DNA of 63,070 nt from an uncultured Pelagibacteraceae bacterium (GCA_902599605.1 CACKFV010000006.1:1-63070); one strand, 5' to 3'; shown: positions 1-9,148, numbered from the stretch's first letter. Numbers and translations: made by a program. The notes: a model not told the origin generated them from the sequence alone.

Positions 1-339
1 ATGTTGTATGACTTTGGGGCAAAAGAAGTGCATGTTAGAATTGCATCACCTGAAATTAAATTTCCAGACTTCTATGGTGTTGATACACCTACAAAAAAAG
101 AACTTTTAGCAGCTAACAAAACTAATGAAGAGATTTGCAAATATATAGATGCAAAATCTCTTAAATTCTTAAGTGTAGACGGTTTGTATAGAGCAATGGG
201 TTACGAAAAAAGAAATTCAACGTACCCACAATTAACTGATCATTATTTTACAGGTGATTACCCTGTAAAATTAATTGATGACCTAGGTGATAATAAAGTG
301 ACACAGTTGTCTTTATTGAGTACAAAGTCTAATAATTGA
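1..339 (+). CDS. purF: Amidophosphoribosyltransferase, C-terminal part (5' end outside window)
   Basis: The frame is open from base 1 and ends at TGA 337-339, giving 112 residues. The text GAKEVHVRIASPEIKFPDFYGVD and later LKFLSVDGLYRAMG match the conserved C-terminal PRTase region of PurF, which makes 5-phosphoribosylamine from PRPP and glutamine in the first step of purine synthesis. The family is about 470-500 residues, so the N-terminal glutaminase domain and most of the PRTase domain lie upstream of the window. The ATG at base 1 is an internal methionine, not the start. The next gene begins within a few bases of the stop. Confidence 0.93.
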   Translation: MLYDFGAKEVHVRIASPEIKFPDFYGVDTPTKKELLAANKTNEEICKYIDAKSLKFLSVDGLYRAMGYEKRNSTYPQLTDHYFTGDYPVKLIDDLGDNKVTQLSLLSTKSNN

Positions 340-341
340 GT

Positions 342-899
342 ATGAAAAAAGTAAATTTTACAGAAATGAAAAACGGCTCTAAGGACGAATACCTTTTTCT
401 AGACAAATTAGAAAAAGAATATGTTGGTGAGACAGCTGACAGAATATTAAATTTTTTATCTAGAATGACTACAACTTTAGAAGGTTATAAGATCACAAGA
501 TTAGAGCATTCTTTGCAAAGTGCTACAAGAGCTTTTAGGAATAATGAAAGTGAAGAAATGGTTGTTGCATGTTTATTGCATGATATTGGAGATGAATTAG
601 CTCCTTTGAACCACTCAGAGTATGCGGCATCAGTATTAAAGCCTTATGTATCTGAAAAAACTCATTGGATAATTGAAAAACATGGGGAATTTCAAATGTA
701 TTATTACGCCCATCATCTTGGAGCTGACAGATTTAAAAGAGAAAAATATAAAGATCACAAGTATTATCAAGATACAATAAATTTTTGTGAAAAATATGAT
801 CAATGTTCTTTTGATCCAGAATACAAAAGCATGAGTTTAGATGAATTCGCACCAATGGTGAAAAGAATATTTGCTAGAAAACCATATTCTTTACTTTAA
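342..899 (+). CDS. HD-domain protein, resembling PhnZ/TmpB-type diiron oxygenases
   Basis: 185 residues from ATG 342; a TTG at 336 overlapping the purF stop is an alternative start. Counting from ATG 342, candidate metal ligands are His56 (LEHSLQ), His80-Asp81 (CLLHDIGD), His114 (EKHGEF), His124/His125 and Asp153 (KYDQ). An N-terminal Tyr27-x-x-Glu30 (YVGE) precedes them. HD proteins are usually phosphohydrolases, but this size and the Tyr-x-x-Glu plus extra histidines recall the mixed-valent diiron oxygenases PhnZ and TmpB that cleave organophosphonates. No phosphonate genes are adjacent; the neighbours are purF and gshA. HD fold is confident, the reaction is not. Confidence 0.7.
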   Translation: MKKVNFTEMKNGSKDEYLFLDKLEKEYVGETADRILNFLSRMTTTLEGYKITRLEHSLQSATRAFRNNESEEMVVACLLHDIGDELAPLNHSEYAASVLKPYVSEKTHWIIEKHGEFQMYYYAHHLGADRFKREKYKDHKYYQDTINFCEKYDQCSFDPEYKSMSLDEFAPMVKRIFARKPYSLL

Positions 900-920
900 A
901 AAATTTTGTTTTCAAAAAAA

Positions 921-2216
921 ATGTTTGTCAAAAAAGAAGAAATTATTGGATATTTTAAGACTGGAATAAAAAATACTAGAAATTTTAAGATTGGTATTGA
1001 GCATGAAAAGTTTTTATTCAATAAAAATAATAACAAAAGAATTGACTATTTAAAAATCAAAGAGATGTTTTCAGCTCTAATGGAATTTGGGTGGAATCCT
1101 GTTTTTGAGAAAGAAAATATTATCGCTTTAAATAAAGGTGGAAGAAATATTACTTTAGAACCGGGGAATCAAATTGAGTTATCTGGTGATAAGTTAAATA
1201 ATATGCATGAAGCATGCGCAGAGTCACAAAATTATTTATTTGAACTTAAACAAGTAACAAAAAAATTAAATATAAATATAGTAAGTGCAGGATTTGATCC
1301 TATATCAAAATTAAAAGAAATTCCCAATAATCCAAAACAAAGATATAAACTAATGACGCAAGATATGCCTTTAGGTGGCGAGTTAAGTTTAGATATGATG
1401 TATCGAACATGTGGAACTCAACTTAATATAGATTTTAGTTCTGAGGAAGATTTTGTTAAAAAGTTTAAGATAGTTAATTCTTTAGTACCTATTGCAATCT
1501 CCCTTTTTGCTAATTCCTCAATTGTTGAAAAAAAAAATAGCAACCATTTATCTTATAGATCTAAAGTTTGGCAAAGTACTTCAAGAGCTGGATTACCCAA
1601 ATTATTTTTAGAAAATTTAAATTTTGAAAAGTATGCGGATTTTGTAATAAATTTTCCAATATTATTTTTAAAACATAACGATCAATATATTTCTGGTAGA
1701 AAATATATTTTTAAAGATTTTATGGAAGGAAAAATCGATGAAATTGATAATAGACTTCCAACGCAAGAAGATTTAGCAACTCATTTGAGTACAATTTTCA
1801 CTGAAAATAGACTTAAAAAATATATTGAGATAAGATCTATGGACTCATGTGGCTGGGAATGTTTGTGTGCAGGGCCCGCTTTTAATATTGGTATGCTTTA
1901 CGGAAATTTAGATGAAGTTCACGAATTAGTTTCCAAATGGGATAAAGATAAAATAATTAATGCTTATTTGGAGGCTCCAAAAAAAGGTTTCAATACACAA
2001 TTAATGGGTAAAGATCTATATTATTGGTCTTCCATCCTACTTAATTTGTCTAGAAAAGGTTTAGAAAATAGAGATATTTTAAATAAAAAGGGAAATAACG
2101 AAACAGTCTTCTTAAACCACTTACAAAAAGTAATTGATAATAAAATAACAAATGCAGATCATATGATTAGCAAATTTTCAAAAAATGAAAATTTAGATGA
2201 ATTATATGACAAATAA
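921..2216 (+). CDS. gshA: Glutamate-cysteine ligase
   Basis: First enzyme of glutathione synthesis, joining glutamate and cysteine with ATP in the cytoplasm. The conserved early motif IGIEHEKFLF, the later LEPGNQIELSG and the MYRTCGTQLNIDF segment are typical of the plant/alphaproteobacterial class of the enzyme. The ATG at 921 gives 431 residues, in line with the family; a TTG at 906 would add five residues. No Shine-Dalgarno is seen. The 3' end overlaps gshB, so the two steps are probably translated together. Confidence 0.92.
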   Translation: MFVKKEEIIGYFKTGIKNTRNFKIGIEHEKFLFNKNNNKRIDYLKIKEMFSALMEFGWNPVFEKENIIALNKGGRNITLEPGNQIELSGDKLNNMHEACAESQNYLFELKQVTKKLNINIVSAGFDPISKLKEIPNNPKQRYKLMTQDMPLGGELSLDMMYRTCGTQLNIDFSSEEDFVKKFKIVNSLVPIAISLFANSSIVEKKNSNHLSYRSKVWQSTSRAGLPKLFLENLNFEKYADFVINFPILFLKHNDQYISGRKYIFKDFMEGKIDEIDNRLPTQEDLATHLSTIFTENRLKKYIEIRSMDSCGWECLCAGPAFNIGMLYGNLDEVHELVSKWDKDKIINAYLEAPKKGFNTQLMGKDLYYWSSILLNLSRKGLENRDILNKKGNNETVFLNHLQKVIDNKITNADHMISKFSKNENLDELYDK

Positions 2217-3132
2217 AATTGTTGCTATTCAAGGAGATATTCCTTCCAAGTTAAATCCTGAGACAGATACTAGTATTTTTTTAGCTAATGAAATTCAAAA
2301 AAAAAGGTATAAAATTTTCTATTATGAACCAAAAAATCTTTCAATTATTAATTCAAAAGTGGTGGCTAAAGGATATTTCATTACAATTAATTATAACAAA
2401 AAAAAATTCTATAAAATTTTAAAAAAAAAGACTCTTGAACTTGTAAAATGTAAGTTTATTCTCATTCGTCAGAATCCACCATTTAATCTTGAATATATCT
2501 CAACAACTTATATTTTAGACTCGATTAAAAATAAGATTAAAATAATAAATGATCCAACATCTATTAGGAGTATTTCTGAAAAGTTATACTCATCAAAGTA
2601 CCAAAAGTATATGCCTAACACTATATTTACTCAAAACATTAATGAGATTAAGGCTTTTTTTAAAAAAAACAAAAAGGTAATCTTAAAACCTATTCACGGT
2701 TATAGTGGAAATGATATTCATTTAATAACCAGATTTAAATCAAATCTAATTAAAAGATTTGTAAAAAAAAATGGTTATATTATGTGTCAAAAGTTTCTTC
2801 CAAAAATAAATAACGGAGATAAAAGAGTCTTTATTATAAACGGGAAATTATGTGGTGCTATTTCAAGAATTCCAAAAAAAGGATCATTTTTAAGCAATTT
2901 GAGTAAGGGTGCAAAAGTAATCAATACAAAATTAACTAAAGTAGAAAAGCAAATTTCAAATTTAATTGCTAAAGATTTAAAAAAAGAAAACATTTTTTTT
3001 GCTGGAATTGATTTTATTGATCAAAAGCTGAATGGTGATATAAATGTTACATCCCCCACAGGAATAAAAACTTACTACGATCTATCAGGTAAAAATCTTG
3101 CAAAAACTTTTTGGAAAGAACTCAAAGCATGA
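2206..3132 (+). CDS. gshB: Glutathione synthetase
   Basis: Adds glycine to gamma-glutamylcysteine with ATP. Recognised by LIRQNPPFNLEYISTTYIL, the INDPTSIRSISEKLYSSKY segment, the ATP-grasp glycine-rich loop LKPIHGYSGNDIHL, and the C-terminal NVTSPTGIK signature. Length is about 308 residues, as usual for GshB. ATG 2206 places the first strand (NKIVAIQGDI) at the N-terminus; ATG 2197 is possible. The gene overlaps gshA by 11-20 bp and ends in an ATGA overlap with the EamA transporter, so gshA-gshB-EamA reads as one operon. The protein is very lysine-rich, as expected from base composition. Confidence 0.93.
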   Translation: MTNKIVAIQGDIPSKLNPETDTSIFLANEIQKKRYKIFYYEPKNLSIINSKVVAKGYFITINYNKKKFYKILKKKTLELVKCKFILIRQNPPFNLEYISTTYILDSIKNKIKIINDPTSIRSISEKLYSSKYQKYMPNTIFTQNINEIKAFFKKNKKVILKPIHGYSGNDIHLITRFKSNLIKRFVKKNGYIMCQKFLPKINNGDKRVFIINGKLCGAISRIPKKGSFLSNLSKGAKVINTKLTKVEKQISNLIAKDLKKENIFFAGIDFIDQKLNGDINVTSPTGIKTYYDLSGKNLAKTFWKELKA

Positions 3133-3989
3133 ATAGTTTAACTGACCAAAAAAAAGGGTCTTTGATGGCTTTTGTGGCTGTAATGTTTATAACGCCAGAC
3201 TCTTTATTTATTAGACTATCTAATGTTGAGACTTGGAGTTTAGTTTTTTATAGAGGTATCATACCGTTTGTTTTAGTTTTTATCGGAATGCTTTTAATTT
3301 ACAGATTAAAATTTTTTAACTTATTAAGATCAAATGGTTATTATGGTTTTGCCTATGTTTTAACATTTTCAGTTACCAACATTGCTTTTGTTGTTTCGAT
3401 CGAAAATACAAATGTTGCTAATACTTTGATAATGATTGCTACAGCACCAATGTTATCTGCTATTCTTGGGTCAATCTTCCTTAAAGAAAATCCTGATAAA
3501 AAAACCTGGGTAGCAATCTTTATAACTTTTTTTGCTGCATTGTATATTTTTTATGACTCAATTAAGTTAGGAAATTTTTTTGGTGATTTTTTAGGATTTG
3601 TTGCTGCCATGGGTCTAGCAGTGGGTGCTGTAATAATTAGATCAGCAAAAAAATTAAACCTGGTTCCCTCTGCAGTGGTTGGAAAGTTAATTATAGCTCT
3701 TTTTGCAGTGCTTTTTGTAAAAGATTATTCTCTGAATAATAACGATATTTATATTGTTCCTTTAATGTGTGTAATGTGTGTGGCTATACCTTTTGTTCTT
3801 GTTACTATTGCGCCAAGGTTTATTACGGCAGCAGAAGTAAACTTATTTTTCTTGTTAGAAACTATAATAGGTCCGATTTGGGTCTGGCTCATAATTAAAG
3901 AACAGCCTACACCTGAAACAATCGTAGGGGGTGCTGTAATTGTACTAACGATAGCTACCCACTCTTTCTTAAAATTAAAAAAATCATAA
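3129..3989 (+). CDS. EamA/DMT-family transporter
   Basis: A membrane protein of about 286 residues with around ten hydrophobic segments and two EamA repeats. The NIAFVVSIENTNVANTLIM stretch and the end-of-repeat pattern APMLSAILGSIFLKENP are typical of the drug/metabolite transporter superfamily. I chose ATG 3129 because it forms ATGA with the gshB stop (3130-3132); an upstream ATG at 3111 lies inside gshB. The substrate is unknown. Its position directly after gshAB suggests a thiol, amino acid or peptide, but this is inference. Confidence 0.88.
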   Translation: MNSLTDQKKGSLMAFVAVMFITPDSLFIRLSNVETWSLVFYRGIIPFVLVFIGMLLIYRLKFFNLLRSNGYYGFAYVLTFSVTNIAFVVSIENTNVANTLIMIATAPMLSAILGSIFLKENPDKKTWVAIFITFFAALYIFYDSIKLGNFFGDFLGFVAAMGLAVGAVIIRSAKKLNLVPSAVVGKLIIALFAVLFVKDYSLNNNDIYIVPLMCVMCVAIPFVLVTIAPRFITAAEVNLFFLLETIIGPIWVWLIIKEQPTPETIVGGAVIVLTIATHSFLKLKKS

Positions 3990-4047
3990 GTTCGTCATAA
4001 TAATTTCTTGATTTAGTCTTAAATCAGAAATAATAAGCTGCCAGTTT

Positions 4048-5325
4048 ATGAATAAAGTATTTAAAAATTCTTGGGCATTATTTTTGGGTATGGGTGCGAT
4101 TATGCTAGCCTATGGTTATCAAAATGCTTTATTGGGAGTTAGAGCAGTTATTGAAGAGTTCAGTCTTGCCTCAACTGGGTTTATGATGTCTGGCTACTTT
4201 GTTGGTTACTTTATAGGTGCAAGAACTGTTCCTTCAGTAATATCAGGTGTTGGTCATATAAGAGTATTTGCTGCTTTTGCATCTGTAGCTTCACTTGCAA
4301 TACTAGTTCACTCAGTTTTTGTGAATCCCTTAACTTGGTTCTTATTAAGAGTAATTACAGGATACTCAATGGTTTCAATCTATACAATTGCTGAGAGTTG
4401 GTTGAACGATAGATCAAGTAATAAAAATAGAGGTAAAGTTTTATCTATTTATATGATTATTTTATATGGATCTATGGGGTTGGGAATGTTTTTATTAAAT
4501 TTTAGTAGTCCTGAGAATTTTCAACCTTTCATTTTAATATCTGTGTTAATGTCACTAGCACTTCTGCCAATTTTATTAACTAAAAGAAAACCACCTACTT
4601 TTAAGAAAATTAAAAGTATGAGTTTAAAAGAATTATATTCATCATCACCTCTTGGAATGGTAAGTTCTGTTCTTTACGGAACAATTCAATCAGCATTGTT
4701 TACCTTATTAGCAGTTTATGCGGCTGCAATGAATTTTAGTATATTTGATATATCTTTAGTTACTTTTATGTTGGCAATTTCAGGTGCTATCTCTCAATAC
4801 CCTGTGGGCTACATTTCAGATAAATTTGATAGAAGAAAAGTTATTATTTATTCAACTTTCGGTGCTGCATTATTTGCTTTCTTTGCAATCTTCTCAGTTG
4901 GTACAATGTATTTACCAGATGGTCTGGGATCTTCAAAGTTATGGTTTTATATTTTTTTGATAGCCTTTTCTATATGTAGCTTACCAATGTTTTCTTTGAT
5001 ACTTGCACACACCAATGACTTTATAACTAGAGATAAGTTTGTTGCTGCAGGAGCAGGTCTACAATTTGCCTTTGGTTTAGGAGCGATCAGTGGACCATTT
5101 TTATGTTCCCTGCTTATGGATTTAGTTGGTAATAATGGATTTTTTGTATTTCTTATTATATTTCACTGTTTAATTGGTGTTTTTGCGGTTTATAGAATGA
5201 AAATAAGACCATCAGAGGAAAATCCTGACTCACAATTTGTTGCTGTTCCTACGACTATTACTCCTGTTGGAATGGAGTTAAACCCTACAACAGAACCCAT
5301 TGAGGAGCCAGAAAAAATCAAATAA
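4048..5325 (+). CDS. MFS transporter, YcaD-like
   Basis: 425 residues, about twelve membrane segments. The N-terminal half has GYFVGYFIGARTVPSVI and RVITGYSMVSIYTIAESWLND; the central PVGYISDKFDRRKVI is the MFS loop motif. This layout matches the YcaD-like branch. The last 35 residues are a hydrophilic, proline- and glutamate-rich tail. The 58-bp gap upstream holds a small inverted repeat (TGATTTA at 4009, TAAATCA at 4020) without a U-tract, so it is not a clear terminator. The substrate cannot be told from sequence. Confidence 0.85.
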   Translation: MNKVFKNSWALFLGMGAIMLAYGYQNALLGVRAVIEEFSLASTGFMMSGYFVGYFIGARTVPSVISGVGHIRVFAAFASVASLAILVHSVFVNPLTWFLLRVITGYSMVSIYTIAESWLNDRSSNKNRGKVLSIYMIILYGSMGLGMFLLNFSSPENFQPFILISVLMSLALLPILLTKRKPPTFKKIKSMSLKELYSSSPLGMVSSVLYGTIQSALFTLLAVYAAAMNFSIFDISLVTFMLAISGAISQYPVGYISDKFDRRKVIIYSTFGAALFAFFAIFSVGTMYLPDGLGSSKLWFYIFLIAFSICSLPMFSLILAHTNDFITRDKFVAAGAGLQFAFGLGAISGPFLCSLLMDLVGNNGFFVFLIIFHCLIGVFAVYRMKIRPSEENPDSQFVAVPTTITPVGMELNPTTEPIEEPEKIK

Positions 5326-5404
5326 TTAATTCTATTTTAAGTTGTAACTCAAATTAAACAATAAAGAAAATTTAATCTTGTTGAATTTAATTTTATTTGC
5401 TTAA

Positions 5405-6154
5405 ATGCGAACAAAAAAAATGCCTAAAAGAAAAAAAAGAAAAAAAATTGAACACGGTGCGTTTACAAAGCTCGCTAGTTTTACTTCGAATGCAATAAAA
5501 GAATACAAAAATAATCAAAAAATTAAGCAACAACAATTAGAAAAAGATTTAAAAAAACAGGAATTTAGTAAACTTAATTTAGAAAAAAAAGAATTACGAG
5601 CTAAAGAGGACAATTTTAAAAAACAAGAGGAAAAATTACAAATAAAATTTGAAAATTTAAAACTAAAAGAAAGAGAGTTAGAGTTAAAAGACAATGAATT
5701 AAAAACTAAAGAAAATTCATTAAAAGAAAAAGAGTTAACTTTTAAGTTTAAAGCGGAAGAACAAAAAAATAAAGAATCAGATCTTAAAAAGAAAGAAAAA
5801 GACCTTCTAATTAGATCTGAGGAACAAAATCGTAAAGATGTTGATTTAAGAGTAAGAGAAGATGAGCAAAGACAAAAAGAATTAAAAGAGACAAGACGAA
5901 AAAGAAGAGAACAGAAATTAAGAGATGAAAAAGAACAAGAGAAAAGAAATCTTGAGGCTCTTAAATTAAAAGAATGGGAAGAAAAATTTGATCGAGAACA
6001 AAAAGCTAGAGAAGAGCAAGAGAAATTAAAAGAAGAAAAGTTAAGAATGAGAGAACGTAATAGAAGAAGCAATGATGCGAACTTCTCTGATAATAGTGAA
6101 GAGGTTGCTCAGCAATTAGAAGCCCTTGATGTCGAAAATTCCTCAAAAAACTAA
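5405..6154 (+). CDS. Charged coiled-coil protein of unknown function
   Basis: 249 residues, almost entirely Lys, Glu, Arg, Gln and Leu. After a basic start (KKRKKRKKIEHG) and FTKLASFTSNAIKEY, residues 35-225 form an unbroken predicted coiled coil with repeating units such as LKEKEL and LKKKEKDL. No signal peptide or membrane segment is seen. ATG 5405 and ATG 5420 are both possible starts. The charged repeats also leave a long open frame on the opposite strand, a composition shadow. The gene ends one base before the convergent amidinotransferase. The N-terminal GAFTKLASFTSNAIKEYK may be a small domain. Function unknown. Confidence 0.7.
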   Translation: MRTKKMPKRKKRKKIEHGAFTKLASFTSNAIKEYKNNQKIKQQQLEKDLKKQEFSKLNLEKKELRAKEDNFKKQEEKLQIKFENLKLKERELELKDNELKTKENSLKEKELTFKFKAEEQKNKESDLKKKEKDLLIRSEEQNRKDVDLRVREDEQRQKELKETRRKRREQKLRDEKEQEKRNLEALKLKEWEEKFDREQKAREEQEKLKEEKLRMRERNRRSNDANFSDNSEEVAQQLEALDVENSSKN

Positions 6155-7267
6155 TTATTGTTTAGGGAAATAATCTTTTAAGTCCCCTTCCCTGTATACA
6201 TCTGCAGTACAACAATGAAGACCACCACCAAAAGCATATGCATCTCTCATCTCTACTGGAACAACTTCAAGACCTAATTTATCCAATTGCTCTGCTTGAT
6301 AAATTTCGCTTTTTTCTACGCAAACTGTTTTTGGATCTAAAACAAGCACATTCATTGAAAGCCAAACTGAGGAATAGCATAATGGAGGTGGAGTATTATG
6401 TGCTGGTTGAGCTGAATCTAATATTTTCCATCCATTATCTTCAAAAAGTTTTCGCTGTGAAGCTGGTAACTTTCTTTGAGGATTATTTATAATAATACCT
6501 TCTGTAACAGGAGTAAAAGTTGCATCAATATGAATTGGATATGGGTCTCCTGGAAAATTTACAGCATGCACCCTGTGATTTTTGAAATGTCTTCTTAACC
6601 AATCAATTCCACTTAAGTTTGTAGTGAAACCGTGTTGAACTATTAAATCCTTTCCAAATCGTAATATATCTGCAGCATCAAATAATGGCTCTTCTTCTGT
6701 AGTAACAAAAAATTTTTTTTCAGTCCACTCCAGTCTTTTTTTTACACCAATCTTATCAGACAAATAATCCTTTCTATAATCTGCATCAGTAAGTCGGGGT
6801 TTTGGAGCTGACTCATGTCTCATATTTTTATCTTGATCGTAATATTTTTTAAGTAAGGGTCTGTAATTTAAATATTCAAACCATCTACATCTATAACTCA
6901 TCGTGGCTTCTAACATTTCGTTTCCAACTGTTAAAATAATATCTCTTGCAGGCATACAACCAAACATACTTTCAACTTCCCAATCAGGCGTAGAAACTTT
7001 TTGATTATGATTTAAAGGAACAGGTCTATCGACTTTGATACCTCTTTTTTCAAGTAAGGAAGCAAAATCATTTAAAAGTTGATTAGCTTTATCAACTGTA
7101 TCTTTTGTCCGTGGTCCATGTTGACCCTTCATATCTGAGTCTTCGGGAACTTTTGCATCTAAAGCTGGCTCTGGCGCTGGTATACAACAACCGTCTGCTC
7201 TACCAACAATCACATGCTTAAGCGGATCCCACTCATTCCAACTATTAACAATTTTTTTATTTGTCAT
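6155..7267 (-). CDS. Glycine amidinotransferase (arginine:glycine amidinotransferase family)
   Basis: Moves the amidino group of arginine to an amine acceptor; with glycine it makes guanidinoacetate and ornithine. The match to animal AGAT is extensive: NEWDPLKHVIVGRADG at the N-terminus, CMPARDIILTVGNEMLEA, FDAADILRFGKD, PIHIDATF and GGGLHC. The catalytic triad corresponds to Asp197, His246 and Cys352, with the same Asp-His spacing (49) as human AGAT. Length is 370 residues; the animal enzyme has an extra leader. The next gene in the same direction is an EamA carrier with no gap. Related enzymes use lysine or inosamine phosphates, so the acceptor is open. Confidence 0.88.
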   Translation of the reverse strand: MTNKKIVNSWNEWDPLKHVIVGRADGCCIPAPEPALDAKVPEDSDMKGQHGPRTKDTVDKANQLLNDFASLLEKRGIKVDRPVPLNHNQKVSTPDWEVESMFGCMPARDIILTVGNEMLEATMSYRCRWFEYLNYRPLLKKYYDQDKNMRHESAPKPRLTDADYRKDYLSDKIGVKKRLEWTEKKFFVTTEEEPLFDAADILRFGKDLIVQHGFTTNLSGIDWLRRHFKNHRVHAVNFPGDPYPIHIDATFTPVTEGIIINNPQRKLPASQRKLFEDNGWKILDSAQPAHNTPPPLCYSSVWLSMNVLVLDPKTVCVEKSEIYQAEQLDKLGLEVVPVEMRDAYAFGGGLHCCTADVYREGDLKDYFPKQ

Positions 7268-8173
7268 TTAGTTTAATGCAATAAATCTTCTATTGTTTTT
7301 TATAATTAAACTATAATAAATTATTGAGATAAAAATTAAAAAGCCGCCTATAATTGTGTTATTTGTAGGAACTTCATTAATTCCTAATATTGGTAACCAA
7401 ACCCAAAAAATTCCACCAATAACCTCAGTCAATGACAACAGTGTAAGTTCAGCAGCTGGTATCATTTTAGAACCTAACGAATAAAGAATTAATCCTATAC
7501 AAACTAATGTACCATGAACTGAAAACAAACCTTGATTACGACTTGTTGAAAGTAAATTACTGTCGGTCTCGACCAAAATAACAATGGATACTATTGCACA
7601 AATCAAACCTGCGATTGCAACTGTTGTAAATTTTGGAGTTTCAGGTCTCCATCTTAAAGACACAGAAAAAACTGAAAAACCCACAGCAGATAAAATACCA
7701 AACAAAAGACCAAAAATTGAACCTTTGTTAGAATTACCGAATGCTATAATTATTATACCAATAGCAGCAATAATTATTGCTATCCAAACATTTAGTGAAA
7801 TTCTCTCTTTCAAAAATAAGAAACCTAAAAATGCGGTAATGAAAGGCATGGCCGCCAAACACAATAAAGTGATTGCAGCTGAAGTATTTGTTATTGACCA
7901 AATAAAAGTGATCATAGCAATACCCAGCCCAATACTGCCAATTAATCCTGATATTCCAACTTTTTTATAATTTTTATAAAATGATAATCCTTCTTCAAAA
8001 AATAAATATAAATTAAGTATTAAAAAAATTGTAACACCTCTTCCTAGAAGATATTGCCATGGAACTAATTCAGGCTGATCAATATGTCTTACAACTAAAG
8101 GTCCAAAAGACCACAAAATACCTGCTAACAGTACTACGGGGATAGCTACTTTCTCATTCCTAAGCTCTAACAT
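7268..8173 (-). CDS. EamA/DMT-family transporter
   Basis: 301 residues with about ten membrane segments and two EamA repeats; ITNTSAAITLLCLAAMPFI and LGFLFLKERISLNVW are typical. It lies immediately upstream of the amidinotransferase in the same direction, with zero bases between stop and start, so the two are probably one transcript. The carrier may move the amidino donor, the acceptor or the product, but the sequence does not say which. The 119-bp divergent spacer to the SufU-like gene should carry both promoters. Confidence 0.88.
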   Translation of the reverse strand: MLELRNEKVAIPVVLLAGILWSFGPLVVRHIDQPELVPWQYLLGRGVTIFLILNLYLFFEEGLSFYKNYKKVGISGLIGSIGLGIAMITFIWSITNTSAAITLLCLAAMPFITAFLGFLFLKERISLNVWIAIIIAAIGIIIIAFGNSNKGSIFGLLFGILSAVGFSVFSVSLRWRPETPKFTTVAIAGLICAIVSIVILVETDSNLLSTSRNQGLFSVHGTLVCIGLILYSLGSKMIPAAELTLLSLTEVIGGIFWVWLPILGINEVPTNNTIIGGFLIFISIIYYSLIIKNNRRFIALN

Positions 8174-8292
8174 TTCAAATTAATATTATCATTCTTAATC
8201 TTTAACAACAAAAATCTATACCAATTTTTGTCCGAATTGAGTTGGATAACTTATCAACTAGTAAATTTAGGCCAATTTCATATACTCTCTAA

Positions 8293-8694
8293 ATGGATCT
8301 TAAAATTTTAAGGCTTGCCTCTGATACAAAACATCAAAAAAAATTGTCAGACTTTACGCACAACTCCAAAGCTAAAAATCCTTTATGTGGGGATGAAATC
8401 CAAATATTTTTTAAAGTAAAAAAAGGAAAAATTTCCGAGGTTTCTTATCAAGGAAAAAATTGTGTTTACTGTCAAGCTTCAGCAAATTTAATATCAATTA
8501 ATTCAAACGGAAAAAAGGTTGAGGAAATGATTGAAGTTTGTGATTGTGCCAATGAATTCTTTAGAAATAAAGGTGATTTATCAGAGAACTTAAAAAAATA
8601 TAAGGAACTATTAAACTCAAAAAATATAAATAGAAAAGAATGTATACTTCTGCCCTTTAATGCTCTAAAGAAAGGTTTGATTAATGGAAACTAA
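8293..8694 (+). CDS. sufU: SufU/IscU-like Fe-S cluster scaffold
   Basis: 133 residues. The family signature is present: NPLCGDEI with the first ligand Cys, GKNCVYCQASANL with a CxxC pair, and a C-terminal RKECILLPFNALKKGL with a last Cys. This is the SufU-type arrangement, with zinc or Fe-S ligands at the three conserved cysteine sites. The role is scaffold or sulfur-transfer protein for iron-sulfur cluster assembly in the cytosol. Here it is not beside other suf genes but overlaps an HPP membrane protein by 11 bp. Confidence 0.82.
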   Translation: MDLKILRLASDTKHQKKLSDFTHNSKAKNPLCGDEIQIFFKVKKGKISEVSYQGKNCVYCQASANLISINSNGKKVEEMIEVCDCANEFFRNKGDLSENLKKYKELLNSKNINRKECILLPFNALKKGLINGN

Positions 8695-9148
8695 AAAAAT
8701 TATCAATAACGCTATAGCTGGTATTTTTTCTGCTATAACGGTCGGTGTATTGACATTGTTAACTTATAAAACCGATTACGGTCTATTTCTTGTTGCATCT
8801 TTTGGTTCAACGATGGTCCTGTTATACGGTTATCCAGAGAGTCCTTTTGCACATCCTAAAAATATTTTTTTTGGTCATCTAGTTACTGCAACTGTAGGTG
8901 TAATAGCTTTAACATTTATTCCTTTACCGGAATACATTTTAATTCCCATAGCTGTTGGTCTTGGAGTTTTTTTTATGATCATGTTAAATGTTACCCATCC
9001 TCCAGCAGGTGGTAATCCAATAATTGTTATTATAGGTTCTGCTTCATTTGATTACTTGTTGAGCCCTGTCATCACTGGCTCTGTGATTATTATAATTTTT
9101 GGGGTTGTATTAAACAAATTTATACTCAAAAAAAACTATCCAAAATAA
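8684..9148 (+). CDS. HPP-family integral membrane protein
   Basis: 154 residues with four or five membrane segments. The motif VTHPPAGGNP, from which the HPP family takes its name, lies in the second half. YGYPESPFAHPKNIFFGHL also matches the family. Some HPP proteins have been linked to nitrite transport in plant plastids and cyanobacteria; the role in this organism is unknown. It starts inside the last codons of the SufU-like gene, so translation is likely coupled. Confidence 0.85.
   Translation: METKKIINNAIAGIFSAITVGVLTLLTYKTDYGLFLVASFGSTMVLLYGYPESPFAHPKNIFFGHLVTATVGVIALTFIPLPEYILIPIAVGLGVFFMIMLNVTHPPAGGNPIIVIIGSASFDYLLSPVITGSVIIIIFGVVLNKFILKKNYPK

Noticed and set aside
4009-4026. Small inverted repeat TGATTTA/TAAATCA before the YcaD-like gene
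   Set aside because: 7-bp A+T stem without a U-tract; expected by chance in such A+T-rich DNA.
5515-6072. Long open frame on the minus strand rich in Ser, Phe and Leu
   Set aside because: It is the complement of the Lys/Glu-rich coiled-coil gene; the repeat composition avoids stops on both strands and the translation has no sensible pattern.
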